The notes: generated by a model not told the origin, from the sequence alone. A stretch of DNA of 64,000 bases from Tiliqua scincoides (GCF_035046505.1 NC_089821.1:39985348-40049347), one strand, 5' to 3'; positions 36,030 through 47,412 are shown, numbered from the stretch's first letter. Numbers and translations: made by a program.

Positions 36030-36608
36030 TTGCTGTCACCTAGATCCTGTGTCCTAATTTACTGAACCTTTAGATTATGTTCTAACTTAGATTAACTTGG
36101 GTTAAGTATAAGGTTAATTTAAACCAAGTAGAAAAACTTGCTTTCCTCTTTATCCTCCTCTGTTTATTTATTTTTCCAAGTGCCTGTACCTTGGGCTCTT
36201 ACTCACAAGTTGGACTCTGCTCCTGCGCAGAGTAGACCTCTGTATGCACTTACGTATTTATTTCTATTGCCCTCACCTAGCTCCTTGCCCCAACTTGCTG
36301 GACCTTAGCATCCCTCCCTCAGGTTAGATTAGGTGCTAACTTAGGTAAAGCTAAGCTAAAGGTAAAGCTAAATTTCAATGTTGATCTAAGGTTGATTTAA
36401 GAAGACAAAGAATTAGAAAGAGTACACTTACTTCCTCCTCTTCCTCCTCTCCTCTTCACAACTCAGGGAGTCTTCCCTCTCCTTCTCCAAAACTCAGAGG
36501 TCCACTTGCCTTCCCCTTCTCCTCTCACAGATGCTAAACTCACGGTGCTTTACCCGGCACTTTGTTCCCGAGGCACTTGGTGTCCCAGAGGCCATGCGTG
36601 CTTCTACA
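35372..36608 (-). repeat. CR1 5' leader with internal duplicated blocks and TTTA microsatellite
   Basis: Block A at 35492-35573 (AGATGCTAAACT ... CAGAGGCCA) recurs at 36526-36608. Block B at 36022-36168 (TCACCTAG ... GGTTGATTTAA-like) recurs, diverged, at 36256-36450. All copies have the same orientation. A (TTTA)n run sits at 35978-36031. This looks like an array of promoter-type units that lost parts, as in LINEs with tandem 5' monomers. Confidence 0.65.
35978..36031 (+). repeat. (TTTA)n microsatellite
   Basis: About 13 TTTA units inside the CR1 5' leader. Confidence 0.97.
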
Positions 36609-38233
36609 AAAATTTGCACTGGCAGTTTTTCAAATAGCGCAGTCAATTAGTGGCTGACTCATTCCTAATGAGCAACCCTGTTAGATACTGGCAGCTCCCT
36701 GTGGAGGAGAGTAACCTCAGCACAGAAAACAAAAAAGAGACAAAAAAAATGCATTCATAGCGCTTCTGAGGTGGGTGTGGCTGTATTATGGGATTCCTTC
36801 TGCTTGGTGGGAAGGACTGGAGTACACACCAGAGCTTGGAGATAAATGCTAGGGAAGTGCTGCTCTCACACTGAGAGCAGTCCCCTGTGGCTGCCTCTTG
36901 CAATAGAAACAGTTTGAAGCAGAAGCAGTAAGTGGGTTCCCCCCCCCCCAGAAGATAATGTTTCTGCTGGGTGAGTCAAGGCAGGACACACCATGTGCCT
37001 CCAGCGCTCTTCTGTGGGGGCCTAGCCCACCTGGATTCCTTCCACACAGAGGTGAAGGAAGAGCTCAAGCACTTGTTCTCAACAACTTGAGAAAGCGACT
37101 TGCTTTCTCAGCCAGTTGGCATCAGTAGCCATTCCCGCTTCCAGTAGCTTCCCTTCTCAACATCTTGGGCAAGCAGAAGTCATCGGTCATCAGCATGACT
37201 GTTCGATGCCTTTTTTTACCCTAACTCACACCGGTTACATTGGTTCCTATAGGAAAAATATTCTTGATTAACATACTTTTAATATATGTGCAGATTTCCA
37301 GAAACATAACCCCTGCATTATTCAAGAGCTGTCTGTAAATGTATTCATGGTTGCTGATACTTCAACTGATTGTTGAAGCTGATATGGTCTCAGCTTTTGG
37401 ATATATTTATTTATATTAGTGGTAACTGTTGTGTCTGCTGGGTTTGCCTTTGGCCAGGCTCAACCAGGCTAATCCCTGATACTATCCCTAAGGGCATAAC
37501 TGTGTTACGGTACAAGATAGTAATTTCTGCTTAGTAGGTGAATCCATTTAGTTCTGACTCACTGTGAAATCCAATGGGGACAAGTGGGAATTAAATCCTT
37601 AATAAAAGGCCATATTATGTACTAAATGCCACTTTTTTCTTCTGAGCTATTCTATAACTTTATTGGTTTTTGGAATATTGCTAAACCTGCTAACTGAAAG
37701 TTCCTTCTGTACTAGGAGTAGCAGGTGCTCCTGACTGCCAGTGTAGTAAGCTGAGAAGGGCTGAGAACCTCTAATCAACATTCTAGATGCATCCATAAGC
37801 TGACCAGTCCCTTCTTTTCACACAGCCTGAAGCTTGGTTGTAAAGAGCCGGCCTCCAGAGGCTTGAAAAGCTGATCATTCCATCCTGAGTGAATGGCACG
37901 TCTCTTATCTTTCCTTTGCTCTGTTAATTTAGACATAAACATGGAGTGACCTACTAAGCACCTCTGCAACAAGGCAGGGACTGGGGGGAGTGAGCTGCTC
38001 AGACAGTAGGGTGGAAGACTAAAAATGCCTACTGATGATTGAGGAGTGAGAGCCTTTGCCATTAATGCCTTGATAGATGTAACACTTCTAGTCCTTTTGG
38101 GATTTGGAGATGAAAAGGGTGTGTGACAGGGAGACTTTGTTTCAGTTCTTCTTAATTGGCACACATGATAGCTTTGGTTTCCTCTGAAATAAGTAGAATC
38201 CATATTCATAGATATGTTAGGAAACATATGCAC
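36609..38233. other. Intergenic beyond the CR1 5' end
   Basis: The 176-codon minus frame (38305-37775) runs into the 5S-derived SINE and has no known domain. Nothing else recognised. Confidence 0.45.
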
Positions 38234-38244
38234 AGATATGTTAG

Positions 38245-38553
38245 CAACAACTGTTACCCTACACATGTCTGATCTTGTATGATCTTGGAAGCTAAGCATG
38301 GTCATGCCTGGTTAGTACTTGGATGGGAGACTGCCTGGGAATACTGGGTGCTGTAGGCTTATACCACAGTCTTTTGAGACTGAAGGTTGCCAACCATTTT
38401 GACAGCAACTGTTACCCTGCACATGCCCGATCTCATCTGATTTCGGAAGCTAAGCAGGGTCAGGCCTGGTTAGTACTTGGATGGGAGACTGCTTGGGAAT
38501 ACCGTGTGCTGTAGGCTTATACCATAGTCTTTCGAGACTGAAGGTTGCCAACC
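38245..38553 (+). mobile_element. Dimeric 5S rRNA-derived SINE
   Basis: Two head-to-tail units (about 38245-38393 and 38403-38553). Each has the 3' three-quarters of 5S rRNA, including the pol III internal control region (AGCTAAGCAGGGTC, GGTTAGTACTTGGATGGGAG, GGTGCTGTAGGCTT). A non-5S tail follows, with AGTCTTTCGAGACTGAAGG in unit 2 and a slightly diverged form in unit 1. The 5' quarter of 5S rRNA is replaced by unrelated sequence (CAACTGTTACCCTGCACATG). The pair, not each unit, is flanked by the 11-bp repeat AGATATGTTAG (38234-38244 and 38554-38564). 5S-derived (SINE3-type) SINEs are known in fish, bats and squamates. Confidence 0.92.
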
Positions 38554-38564
38554 AGATATGTTAG

Positions 38565-39925
38565 AGACGAACAGTGATGCCCACTGTTTTTGCACCAATA
38601 GTAGTGAAACCATAGAGAGTGTTAACTAAATTAGACCTGAAAAGGAACTTTGAACCGAGAAAATTTCAATCAAAAATCTGACATTCTGAAAACATTTGTA
38701 CTTTTTGTTGCGTTCTAAACCCACACATTTAGTGCAACTTTTTCGTTGCTACTAAGCTGTCACAAGCATTTGCCCACCTGATCTGAAACCATTAGTCTAA
38801 ATTTGAAAGTTCTCAAAGTTTTTAATATATCTCACATTAACAGCCCAGTCCTAACTAAAGTTTATGACCTCAGAGGTTCTTTTGTCGCAAACATGTAGCA
38901 GTATACTCAGCACACTACTGGTGGCCATTATGAAGCCTGCTGCAAACGGCAACAGTTTCCATGGGTTGCTGTCATAGGTGGCCACCCACAGGAGTGCAGG
39001 TAAGCCAGTGGGGGCAGGCAGTGGAAGGCATGGGGCGGAGAGAGGGAGGAATAGAGGAGTATCTGGGTGGGAAGACTGTGGGAGTTGGATCGGGGTTGGG
39101 AGGGGATGGATCCTAATGGTTCCAGATATTCCTCAGCAGACCATATACTTTCAACAGCAGACTGTTGAAAGCATTCCCTGACAGTAGAATATTTGAAAAA
39201 CCCTGTAGAAGAAAAAACTGTTTTTACCAAGGCTGACTCAAACAGTGCATCAATAACATTAATATTGCAGTTTCATTACAAACTAATTTATTAGTGACAG
39301 ATTTATTAATTTATTAATGACAGAGGTATGTCATTGTTGTCCTCTTCTGTGAAATACAATAAGCCTCTAATATGTCAGGCTGGATGCTAAGTATGCAAAA
39401 CTTTCCCTATGTAATTAGGCTGTGAGCACCGAAATATTATCTTTACCATTAGTCTGATGCCAAACCCTTGTCTCTCTTACACCTGGTTTGTGACCCAGGC
39501 ACCAGGCATGTCTGCTTTATATGGATCTTCAGTGCAGGGCTAATGGATGAGATCAGATGCTTGTCAATCTGCAGCCCAAACAGCTGAGCAGTGGGATTAG
39601 CACATTAGTTGTGTTCTGAAATGTGAGTCCTACCAAATGAGATTAAAGCTTTGGCCAGCAGTAACCATAGGATTCTGTAACCTGATGTCCTGTTCTCTGT
39701 GTTAGAAAGATTGCTGGTAAACAGCTTTTGGTATTGTGATAAGTATAAAGAAGAGTTGCTATGAGAAGTTAGAATGCAAGAAAAAGTCTTTTTTTTTTCT
39801 CTTGCTACTGCTATACAACCAAAGGACAGAACGTAAATTCACATCAGGCAGGTTTTTGGGGGCGGGGGGGGGGAGGGTATGAGTTTTGTAGTCTAGTTTG
39901 CAATTTCTGTTTTACAGGGGTAGGA
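38565..39925. other. Intergenic, no gene recognised
   Basis: Apart from the partial MITE at 38839-39125, only AT-rich sequence and a poly-G run near 39863. Confidence 0.45.
38839..39125. mobile_element. P3-type MITE, partial
   Basis: Begins AACAGCCCAGTCCTAACTA with TTGTCGCAAACATGTAGC. The right end is not the expected inverted repeat, so it is truncated or rearranged. Confidence 0.5.
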
Positions 39926-39933
39926 GGCCTGTT

Positions 39934-40155
39934 CAGTAGAGTTCCCAGAGGGGGGGGCACAGTGCTAAGTTCTGCAGGTACCTCAACGCGCTGTGTAAGC
40001 GACTTCTCCCCTTTGCCTTCTGAGCTATTCCAGATGCCTCTGCTTTGCTTTCACCATCAGGAATGATTCTGAAAGCGAAGGGCAGGGGCTGCTTACATGG
40101 CATGTTGAGGCGCCTGCAAAACTTAGCACTGTGCCCTCCTCTGGGAATGCTACTG
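39934..40155. mobile_element. Nearly perfect palindromic foldback element
   Basis: 222 bp between flanks GGCCTGTT (39926-39933) and GGCCTGGT (40156-40163). Ends CAGTAGAGTTCCCAGAGG / CCTCTGGGAATGCTACTG. The arms (GCACAGTGCTAAGTTCTGCA / TGCAAAACTTAGCACTGTGC) pair almost along their whole length. The 8-bp duplication suggests the hAT superfamily, but the flank lacks the central TA of the other copies. Confidence 0.85.
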
Positions 40156-40739
40156 GGCCTGGTGATAATGTAATATCTCTTCAGCTAAGGGTCCAATCTT
40201 TGGTGATGCTGCTGTAATAAAGATCTTGACTTTGGGAAATTCCAGGACTGAGTGACTTTGTGATTACAGCAGCACATCATACTTCGGTACCACGTGCTGT
40301 GTGTACGATAGTAGAGGGTAGTAGTAGAGAGATATGGTGCTGGACTTTGCAAAGAGATTTCAGATCCTAACTGGGTTTACAGAAGTAAGAATTTCTCCCC
40401 CCCCCCATCCTTCTCTATAGAAAAGGTAGGTATGTCCAAGAAACTGCTTTGGCCAAACCCCTCCTGCTTTGGAGAGGTCCCTAGCTAACATGTCTGTGCT
40501 TATCTTTGCTCCTAGGAACCTCCTGGTGACTTGAGTCCTACTGGTTAGCTGTGGAATGGTTTGGGAGAAAGTTGAGGAATCTACATTTGCTTTTGTTTAG
40601 CAAGAGTCACAGTCAAATTTAGAGACCCTTTGTTGCTCTGCAAAAACCTACCAGATATCCTCTTTGGTGGCACACATGCTTGGCCAAGTTCTCTAATACT
40701 GATGAACCGTGATAACATGAAATCCAGCAGAGTCTAAAG

Positions 40740-41284
40740 CAGGGGTGTCAAACTCATTTCATAAAGTGGGCCAAATAGCATTCATGTTACCAGTTGAGGA
40801 CTGGAAGTGACATCATTAAGCAGGAAGTGATGTCATTAAGCAGATGATGACCAGAAATGAGCACTTGTTTTCACATAGAAACTTAGCTGCAAATAACTGA
40901 AAAGAAAATGTATAAATCTTTCAAGATAAGAGATAGCCCAATTATCATGCTGAGAGAGCCCAATTATTGCAGTTTAGCAGCTGAGAGGTAATCTGCTAAT
41001 TGACCCCATGGCAGAATCGGTGGTGCTGGAAAGGTGGTCTGTGTGATAACTGGGTTCTCCTACCACCTCTGCAGCATCTCTCTCTCCCACCCCCTTGGTC
41101 TGCTTCTTCTCCCATAGCATTCCTTGCTTTCTGAGACCTCCTTCCGTCTATCCCTCCTGAGCCTCAGCAGGAGCAGCGCTGCAGAAAGAGTGGTTCTGGG
41201 GTAGCCCAATTATAATGGGGTTGTGTGGATAAATAGTTTTTGGAGGCTGCATCTGGCCCATGAGCCTCATATTTCTCATCCCTG
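40740..41284. mobile_element. hAT-type non-autonomous transposon, longer relative of the 1802 copy
   Basis: Starts CAGGGGTGTCAAACTCATTT like the 1802 copy and ends CTCATATTTCTCATCCCTG. The first 200 bases and the last 60 bases parallel that copy. The middle holds an extra stretch ending in a duplicated CCCAATTAT motif. Flanks GTCTAAAG / GTCAAGTG are a weak remnant of an 8-bp duplication. No coding capacity. Confidence 0.8.
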
Positions 41285-41369
41285 GTCAAGTGGCTAAAGT
41301 GGACCCTGGAAATCAAACTGATTTTTTTTTTTAATTCTCTTGCAATTTTAAGCAAAATATCTCACTTGG

Positions 41370-41480
41370 AACACAATCCTGTCCTTGCTTACTCAGAAGT
41401 AAGTCCCATAGGGCATTCTCTTAGGAAGTAAGTCTTTAATAGGGAGTTCTCTTAAAAAAATGTGTGTAGGGTTATAGCCT
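41370..41480. mobile_element. P1 MITE, rearranged
   Basis: ACACAATCCTGTCC and AGAAGTAAGTCCCATAGG, followed by a second GGAAGTAAGTC and a degraded end GTAGGGTTATAGCC. Confidence 0.65.
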
Positions 41481-41804
41481 CAGTTTCCCAAATACAGTAA
41501 TTTGATAATAGATACATAAAGGAATTTTTTTATTTTTTAACAAGTTGTGAAAACGTACCATTTTGAATCACAGTGCTATGTTCTGTAGATGCTGGGCTCT
41601 ACAATTGTTCTAGTTTGCTGGAAGCTTGATGAACTGTAAAGATTGAGTAGCCCCAAATTTCCACTTTAAAAAAGCTCATTTTCTGTAGACTGGTGGTTCC
41701 ACTCTATGGCAATATAATAATTCAGAACCCACAACTTCAGACTTGGCTTTGAGCCTGATGGATGAGCAGCATTGGGGACTGGACAGGGGGAGTACATCCC
41801 TTTT

Positions 41805-41890
41805 CGTTTCTGAGTTGTAAGCCGGATGCCAATGCTAGTGAAGGAAAGGCAGAATAAAAAATGCATTAAATAAAAATAAATAAAAAACCC
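41805..41890 (+). mobile_element. Possible SINE 3' end
   Basis: GTTGTAAGCCGGATGCC, then GAAAGGCAGAATAAAAAATG and an A-rich tail resemble the 3' end of reptile SINEs of this type. The 5' part is absent. Confidence 0.35.
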
Positions 41891-42476
41891 AGTTATTCCA
41901 AAGTAGTCTTGGAGTTGTCTCAAAGACTCCATTGGATGGAAAAACATTGAGAGCGACTGTCCTATTGCCTGATTACATCATCTGCTTCCACATGTACTGG
42001 ACACAACAGACTGTTCACTGATTTCATTATGTATGGGCTGCACTACTTTTTGATGTCCAGAATCTAGATAAGGTCCACTGCTCTCCATATCAACAAAATG
42101 ACATTCCATACTACGTATTATTGGAAGCTGGGCAATGAGATTCTGACCTCTTATTCCAAGGAGTGATCTTGCCTTGCACATTTACTAATCTAGCCTTTAC
42201 TCCCTAGAGAACCACGATACTGCTTCCTTCAAATTCAGAGCCTGTCAGGGCATTTGAGAAGAATTTAAAAAGGAGCTCAACCCTTGTAGCGAATGGGATG
42301 CTCCACCAACTCATCTCTTTCTTCTTCATTCCCTAATTACACCACACATCAAGCCAATTATTATGACTGAAATGAGTTTATTATTGAGGTTAAAATAACT
42401 GGGACAAAATAAAATCTACTTTTTGGCTACTCTTAGAGGTACAAGATAATTTTTATGCTAACTCACCAGTGACAGA

Positions 42477-42930
42477 TAGCCAAATCCTATCTCCTGCCAG
42501 CCCAGACTATGCAGTGCTGCTGATGGACTGCACAGTACATGCTGTGGGGGTGACCAGACTGCCCAGGAAAGGTAAGTAAAAATCTCACTCAAAAAATCTT
42601 GGCCTCCAGTGTGTCTTCTTGGATCTCTGCCAGCCCTTATGTTTGCATAAGTCTGAGGAGACAACTATGGAAGGGTTTGAGCCAGGAAGGGGGGGATAAC
42701 ATTTTAGTATGTGCCACAGCCACCAAGATCCCCCTGGCTGGCCCACTTACTGCCCTGAACCGCCCACAATCCTCCCCTGAACTGCCTTCCCCACTGCTAG
42801 CCTACTGCCTGCTCTGGCAGTGGCTTGGCAGCCCACCGCTGCCAGCATGGGACTATCCAGGTCCTACACCATCTGTAGCAAATCTCCTGGTCAGAGCGGC
42901 TCATGCAATGCTGGGTCCAGCTTTACACTG
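42477..42930. mobile_element. Possible P3-type MITE, partial
   Basis: Starts TAGCCAAATCCTATCTCCTG and is GC-rich to about 42930. A matching right terminus was not found. Kept at low confidence because only one end supports it. Confidence 0.35.
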
Positions 42931-43827
42931 ACAGATTTTGAGAGTGGAGTGTGGCACACATCTGGAGAGTGTCATTGCTGGTAGATCAACCCCTCCCTGC
43001 TCCTTCCCACTGCCAGTTCCCCCATCCCCACCCAGAAATGCCCATTTTCCTCCCATCGCCCACCACTAATGCACTGGTGCTGGTGGATGGTGGCCATAGA
43101 GTGCCATAAGTCTGCAGAATGCTACATCTGGTTGATCCGTCACTGTCAAAACTCTTCTCTGACACTTATTTCTGTAAGTTTTCAGTGTTTCTGTGTAATC
43201 ATTGTACTTCATTTTTGTTTATTTGTAGTGCTTCTCAATTTTGTTGTCGTTGACAAAAACCCCTGAGGACATCTAAAGTTGTATCTGGAAAGTGTGGATT
43301 AATTTTGAAAGTTCTGAAAGAAAGCAGCATAACAATAATTGTAGTAACCAGAGGTGCTCTTATGAGTGAAATATAGAGCAATTTCACCTTCCATTTTTTT
43401 AAAAGCTCATTGCAAAACAAGGTCTTAACGGGGGAATAATGAAATCTGTTTTAGAGTCTTGTGTAAGAGCTCTGTCATTCTACCACATGTATTTTCCCCT
43501 CTCTGTTATGTTGTAGTGCCTTTTCAGAAAAACAGCTTCTCCTTTGGATAGCTGAAGTGCCAAAAAATTATCTAGCTTTTTTTGTTCACACAGTCATGTA
43601 ATATGGTTTTTCTTCTTTCTTTTGCAAAGATAACAAAGTTTATGATTACAAAACCTACAGACAAAACAGCTTTTTGCCAATAAAGGTGAATGAATGAATG
43701 AATGACAAAACAGAGCATGTATTTATAATAGCAAAACAAAATTTGTGCGTATTCATGTTAATGTCAATGTTGTACTTTTGGTTTCAAGAATTAAGGAAAG
43801 GAAACAATAATTTTTAATGTTACACAG
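42931..43827. other. Intergenic, no gene recognised
   Basis: Contains a short (GAAT)n run near 43689-43703. Otherwise featureless. Confidence 0.45.
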
Positions 43828-43999
43828 GACCAATTCCTATCCAATTTTCCAGTGCCAGTGCAGCTGTACCAATGGGGCATGCACTGCATCCTGTGGTGAG
43901 GAGAAAATCACAGAGGCCTCCTCCAGATATGGAAACATTGTTCCCTTTCCTCAGGGCTGCATTGTGGCAGCACCAGTGCAGGAAAGTTAGGATTGGGCC
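43828..43999. mobile_element. P2 palindromic MITE
   Basis: Begins GACCAATTCCTATCCAATT and ends GGAAAGTTAGGATTGGGCC. Keeps TGCACTGCATCCTGTGG, AGAGGCCTCCTCC and ATTGTTCCC. Confidence 0.82.
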
Positions 44000-44258
44000 A
44001 ACAGTCTTTATTTATCCTGACTTTCGGTCTGTGATCTCCAGGCTACTCAGAATGACAAAATTTAAAACAACCAAACGTGTTGCACCACAGGACAAGGGAA
44101 AGGAAATAAGGCTCCATTATGCTCAGTGGGAATCCTTCCTTGTGCGAACATGCTTCAGTCATGGTGGAGTAGACTGAGCCCTTAATATTAACTAAAATAT
44201 TGCCTTTACAATCTTGAGGAGGAAAAAGGAAAATAGGCACAATCCATTTACCATTAAC

Positions 44259-44343
44259 AGCCCAGTCCAGACACCAGCATGGCTTTTGCTGCATCCCACA
44301 CTGGAACTTTGCAGGCTGGAGGTCTCCTCTGAGTGAGGATTTT
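44259..44343. mobile_element. P2 MITE fragment
   Basis: AACAGCCCAGTCCAGACACC, then GCTGCATCCCACACTGG and GGAGGTCTCCTC; the right half is missing. Confidence 0.6.
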
Positions 44344-44526
44344 TTGAACATAAAGAATTATTATTCTCTCAGAAAAGACATGTTTGTAGTGTATATATTT
44401 TAGGGAAAGTTTATATATTAGTGGTAGTAGCACATCTGCCCAACTTCAGTGACTGAAAATCTGCTTAGCATACAGACATTGGGAACTTGGCAGGTGATAT
44501 CAGTTAAATTATGTTTCAGGCACTTA

Positions 44527-44616
44527 GGCTGCAATCCTAGCCATACTTTCCTGAGAGTAAGCCCCATTGAACAAAATAGGACTTACTTCTGAGTAGACCT
44601 GGTTCGGATTGTCCCC
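44527..44616. mobile_element. P1 short palindromic MITE
   Basis: 90 bp, GGCTGCAATCCTAGCC ... GTAAGCCCCATTGAAC ... TCGGATTGTCCCC, TTA on both sides. Confidence 0.88.
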
Positions 44617-44794
44617 TTAGTTAATTTTCCAGATACTTGAAGGATATAACATGTTAATGATGTACTATTAAAAATAAACCGCAGTCAAGATAATATCCAT
44701 ATCTTAATTGTGGTTCCCAAATGCTTGCCTTTTTGATCTTCCAGCTGGAGCAGAGCTCCATACATATAGAGGTGAAATTCAGAGAATGACTTGA

Positions 44795-45160
44795 TATTTC
44801 CCCAAACTAGTTGCACGAATGATGTTGTAAAGAAGCAATTTTGGGACATTGGATGAGATACTGGGGAAGAGAAGTTGTAATAAAGCAGTTGAACACAACT
44901 GCTTTGTCAAGCAAAGGTATAAGGAAGTGGTTAGTGTGGGCAGAGGAACTGTGTGCATCAGAGAAGTGCTATGTGGACATGCTGTAAAGCTCCACCCAGG
45001 AACAGCCTGCATGTTTCCAGCAGGTTATTGGTGATAATGCTGATCACCAGTCTGGGAGGAAATCAAATATGTGTACCACTAGTTCCCCAAACTAGTTGCA
45101 TGGATGATATTGTTAAGAAAATTTTTTGGGGATAATATCAAGGCATTTGATGAGATACAG
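44795..45160 (+). repeat. Direct duplication of a 70-base segment 280 bases apart
   Basis: CCCCAAACTAGTTGCACGAA with ATGATGTTGT, then TTTGATGAGATAC-like sequence, appears at about 44800-44865 and again at about 45086-45158 (CCCCAAACTAGTTGCATGGA). No known repeat family. Confidence 0.75.
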
Positions 45161-45526
45161 AGGATACTCTGCCTTCTATATTGTCCATGAAATTTTCCTT
45201 TTGGCAACCACCCAGGGGAAGAAAGAACTCTGCTACTGTGCCGCCATCTGTTATTTACAGCCCAAGCCTATGGAAGACTAGTGCTGGTGGAATGCTCGTT
45301 CCACCAGTACAGACTCTTTCTCAAGTGAAGAAGATGAAAGTCCTGGCTAGTGTGACACTCTGTGGCTTCCCCCAGCATTGGCAGCCACAGTATCACAACC
45401 TGATTCTGGACAAGGCTCTGGCATGATATGGGGCAGTAGGACCAGTGTTGTGGGAAGAACTACCATCACCTTACCTCATGTGTAGGGTTTTAACATTTCA
45501 TTGCACGGAAATGGGATGGGGTAGTG

Positions 45527-45749
45527 CAGTGGTTCCCAAACTGTGGGTCCAGTGCCCACCATCGGGATCATGACCCAATTTTTGTTGGATCGCGAATCTA
45601 ACAGGGCAGATTAGGTTATGTTCATCAAGGGTTAAACAACCTGCTACTTGGGGGGAGCACTGCTGCCCAGTCACCATTATAACCACACCCCTTGGCATTT
45701 ATAAATCAGGCATCAGACTTTAGGTCTCTAAAATGTTTGGGAACCACTG
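45527..45749. mobile_element. hAT-type non-autonomous transposon (same family as 9862)
   Basis: Begins CAGTGGTTCCCAAACTGTGG and ends ATGTTTGGGAACCACTG. The interior (GGCAGATTAGGTTATG, AGGGTTAAACAACCTGC, AGTCACCATTATAACCAC) matches the 9862 copy. The 8-bp flanks are diverged. Confidence 0.88.
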
Positions 45750-45758
45750 GGATAGGGC

Positions 45759-47412
45759 CTTCTGATGCCATAGCCTCAGAGTCATTCATGTGACTGCAGC
45801 TGTGTCTGCAGCACAGACCTGAGTACCTGTTATGTTTTAATAAGCAGCTAGAATGTAACTACTGATGCACAGCACAATGAGAGAGATCTGCCCCACTTGT
45901 GTCACTCAGGATGCTGCCCTGGGAATGCCAACCTCAGTACTTCATGAGTCATCACCATAACACATTTCTTTAGGATCCAAATGCAATTTTAGATATCTAT
46001 TTCAGGTAATGAGATCAGTCCTTTCATTTGTAAGCTAGAAAGACTGTATCAGCTCTTGTTTAAAGTATGTACAATCTAATATTTGTTCTTGCAGATTTTT
46101 GCTGTGGCTTGCCAGAACTTGCTGCCTCTGTTCCTAAAATAACAAAGACTCTTATGGCACCTTAAAGACTAAGGGTGCAGTCCTAACCAACTTTCCAGCA
46201 CTGGGGTAAGGGCAATGCAACTCTGACGTAAGGGAACAAACATTGCCTTACCTCGAGGAGGCCTCTGTGACTGCCCCCAACTGCAAGATGCAACACATGC
46301 CCCATTGGCATGACTATGCCAGTGTGGGAAAGTTGGTTAGGATTGTACCCTAACAGGTTTTTTTTGGCATAAGCTTTCAGGGACCATAATTCATTGAATA
46401 CATTAAGTAGTATCCTCAGTTAGTAAGTTTATATACTGTATGCATGGGTGTAGAGAAAAAAATGGTAAAGCATTAGGTCAAATGGCCATGAAATACATTT
46501 CTTGCCGCTTCTTGCATTTTGTGGCCATTTAACCCCACTTGACATTGTTTTCTCTCTTGATGACTCTTTGTATGCATACCTGCCAAATGAGGTTAACACT
46601 TCATGCATATGATTTAAAATGGCTCTTTTCCACAAGTGTTTATGTGTAATAAGTTTTCCAGGTGCTACAAGGCACTTTGTTGTTTTTGCTGCAATGGGTT
46701 CGCACAGTTGGCAGGTTAGTACAGGCTCCTTCTCTGGAACTTGTTCTTGAGACAGCGACTTGTGGCCCCACTAGCATGTCTTATCTCTGTGTCTCATACA
46801 TGACTTGGCTTTTCCATGTCACTACCTGTTGTTCATGGCCTTAGTGGTATACATAGCCCTTTTCTGCAGCCCCATTAATTGGTTCGCTATGGAATATTAG
46901 TGATGTCCAGAATTTGGAAAATAATGTTTCTGCCAAAGAATGATGAGAATAAAAGTGTGTGAAGTTCAGTCCATATGCCTGTAGGATTTTGAGCGCCACT
47001 TTGGGCAGATGTGGCAGAAATGTTCATATGGGCCTCAGGCTGTTTCCAGATGAAGGCTTTTCTGGCTGTCATTGTTCCTGATGCCTAGAAAACAGATGGG
47101 GACTGTGATTGATCCCTGCTAGTCCAAATTGCAGAATGGAGACTGAAATGAGTCCAGAAGAATTATTCCTGTAAGGAATACCAGTCCTCATAATTAATAC
47201 CTCTTTCGTTCAGTACTTCTGTCCTCTCCACTTGTGACTGAACCAGCCATGTGGGAGACTGCTGGTTGAATCAAGTTTGCATGCTGTTCACAGTGTTCTT
47301 TTATTAAAATCACATTTGTCGTGTCTATTTTTACTTTATCAAAACCAGTTCTTGTTGTTTATTTTTAAAAAGCTAATTGTGAAAGGCTGCTTGGACCTAA
47401 CCGTTTGTTTAG
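45759..47412. other. Intergenic around the P2 MITE at 46173
   Basis: Outside the MITE no exon, RNA gene or repeat is recognised. Confidence 0.45.
46173..46350. mobile_element. P2 palindromic MITE with TAA duplications
   Basis: 178 bp, ends GGGTGCAGTCCTAACCAAC / GTTGGTTAGGATTGTACCC, flanked by TAA on both sides (46170-46172 and 46351-46353). Best-preserved P2 copy. Confidence 0.9.

Larger units (their letters stand above)
30666..36608 (-). mobile_element. CR1 LINE, nearly full length, decayed
   Basis: A CR1-clade non-LTR retrotransposon lying on the minus strand. From 5' to 3' it shows a repeated leader (36608 to about 35370), an ORF1 with zinc finger, coiled coil and esterase-like part (35361-34524), an ORF2 endonuclease (about 34250-32980) and a reverse transcriptase (about 32540-30860). 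The short 3' end (AAGAACATAAGAACAGCC on the plus strand at 30668) matches the end of the second CR1 copy at 6870. The reading frame is split by several frameshifts and by a 621-bp foreign LINE inserted at 33348-33968, so it cannot be active. The 5' edge is set by the outer copy of a leader repeat and is approximate. The 3' edge is good to a few bases. Confidence 0.93.

Noticed and set aside
37775-38305. A 176-codon minus-strand open frame
   Set aside because: Its first codons are antisense to the 5S-derived SINE and no domain is visible.
38240-38560. Functional 5S rRNA genes
   Set aside because: The first quarter of 5S rRNA is missing, each unit carries a foreign LINE-like tail, and target duplications flank the pair. 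This is a SINE.
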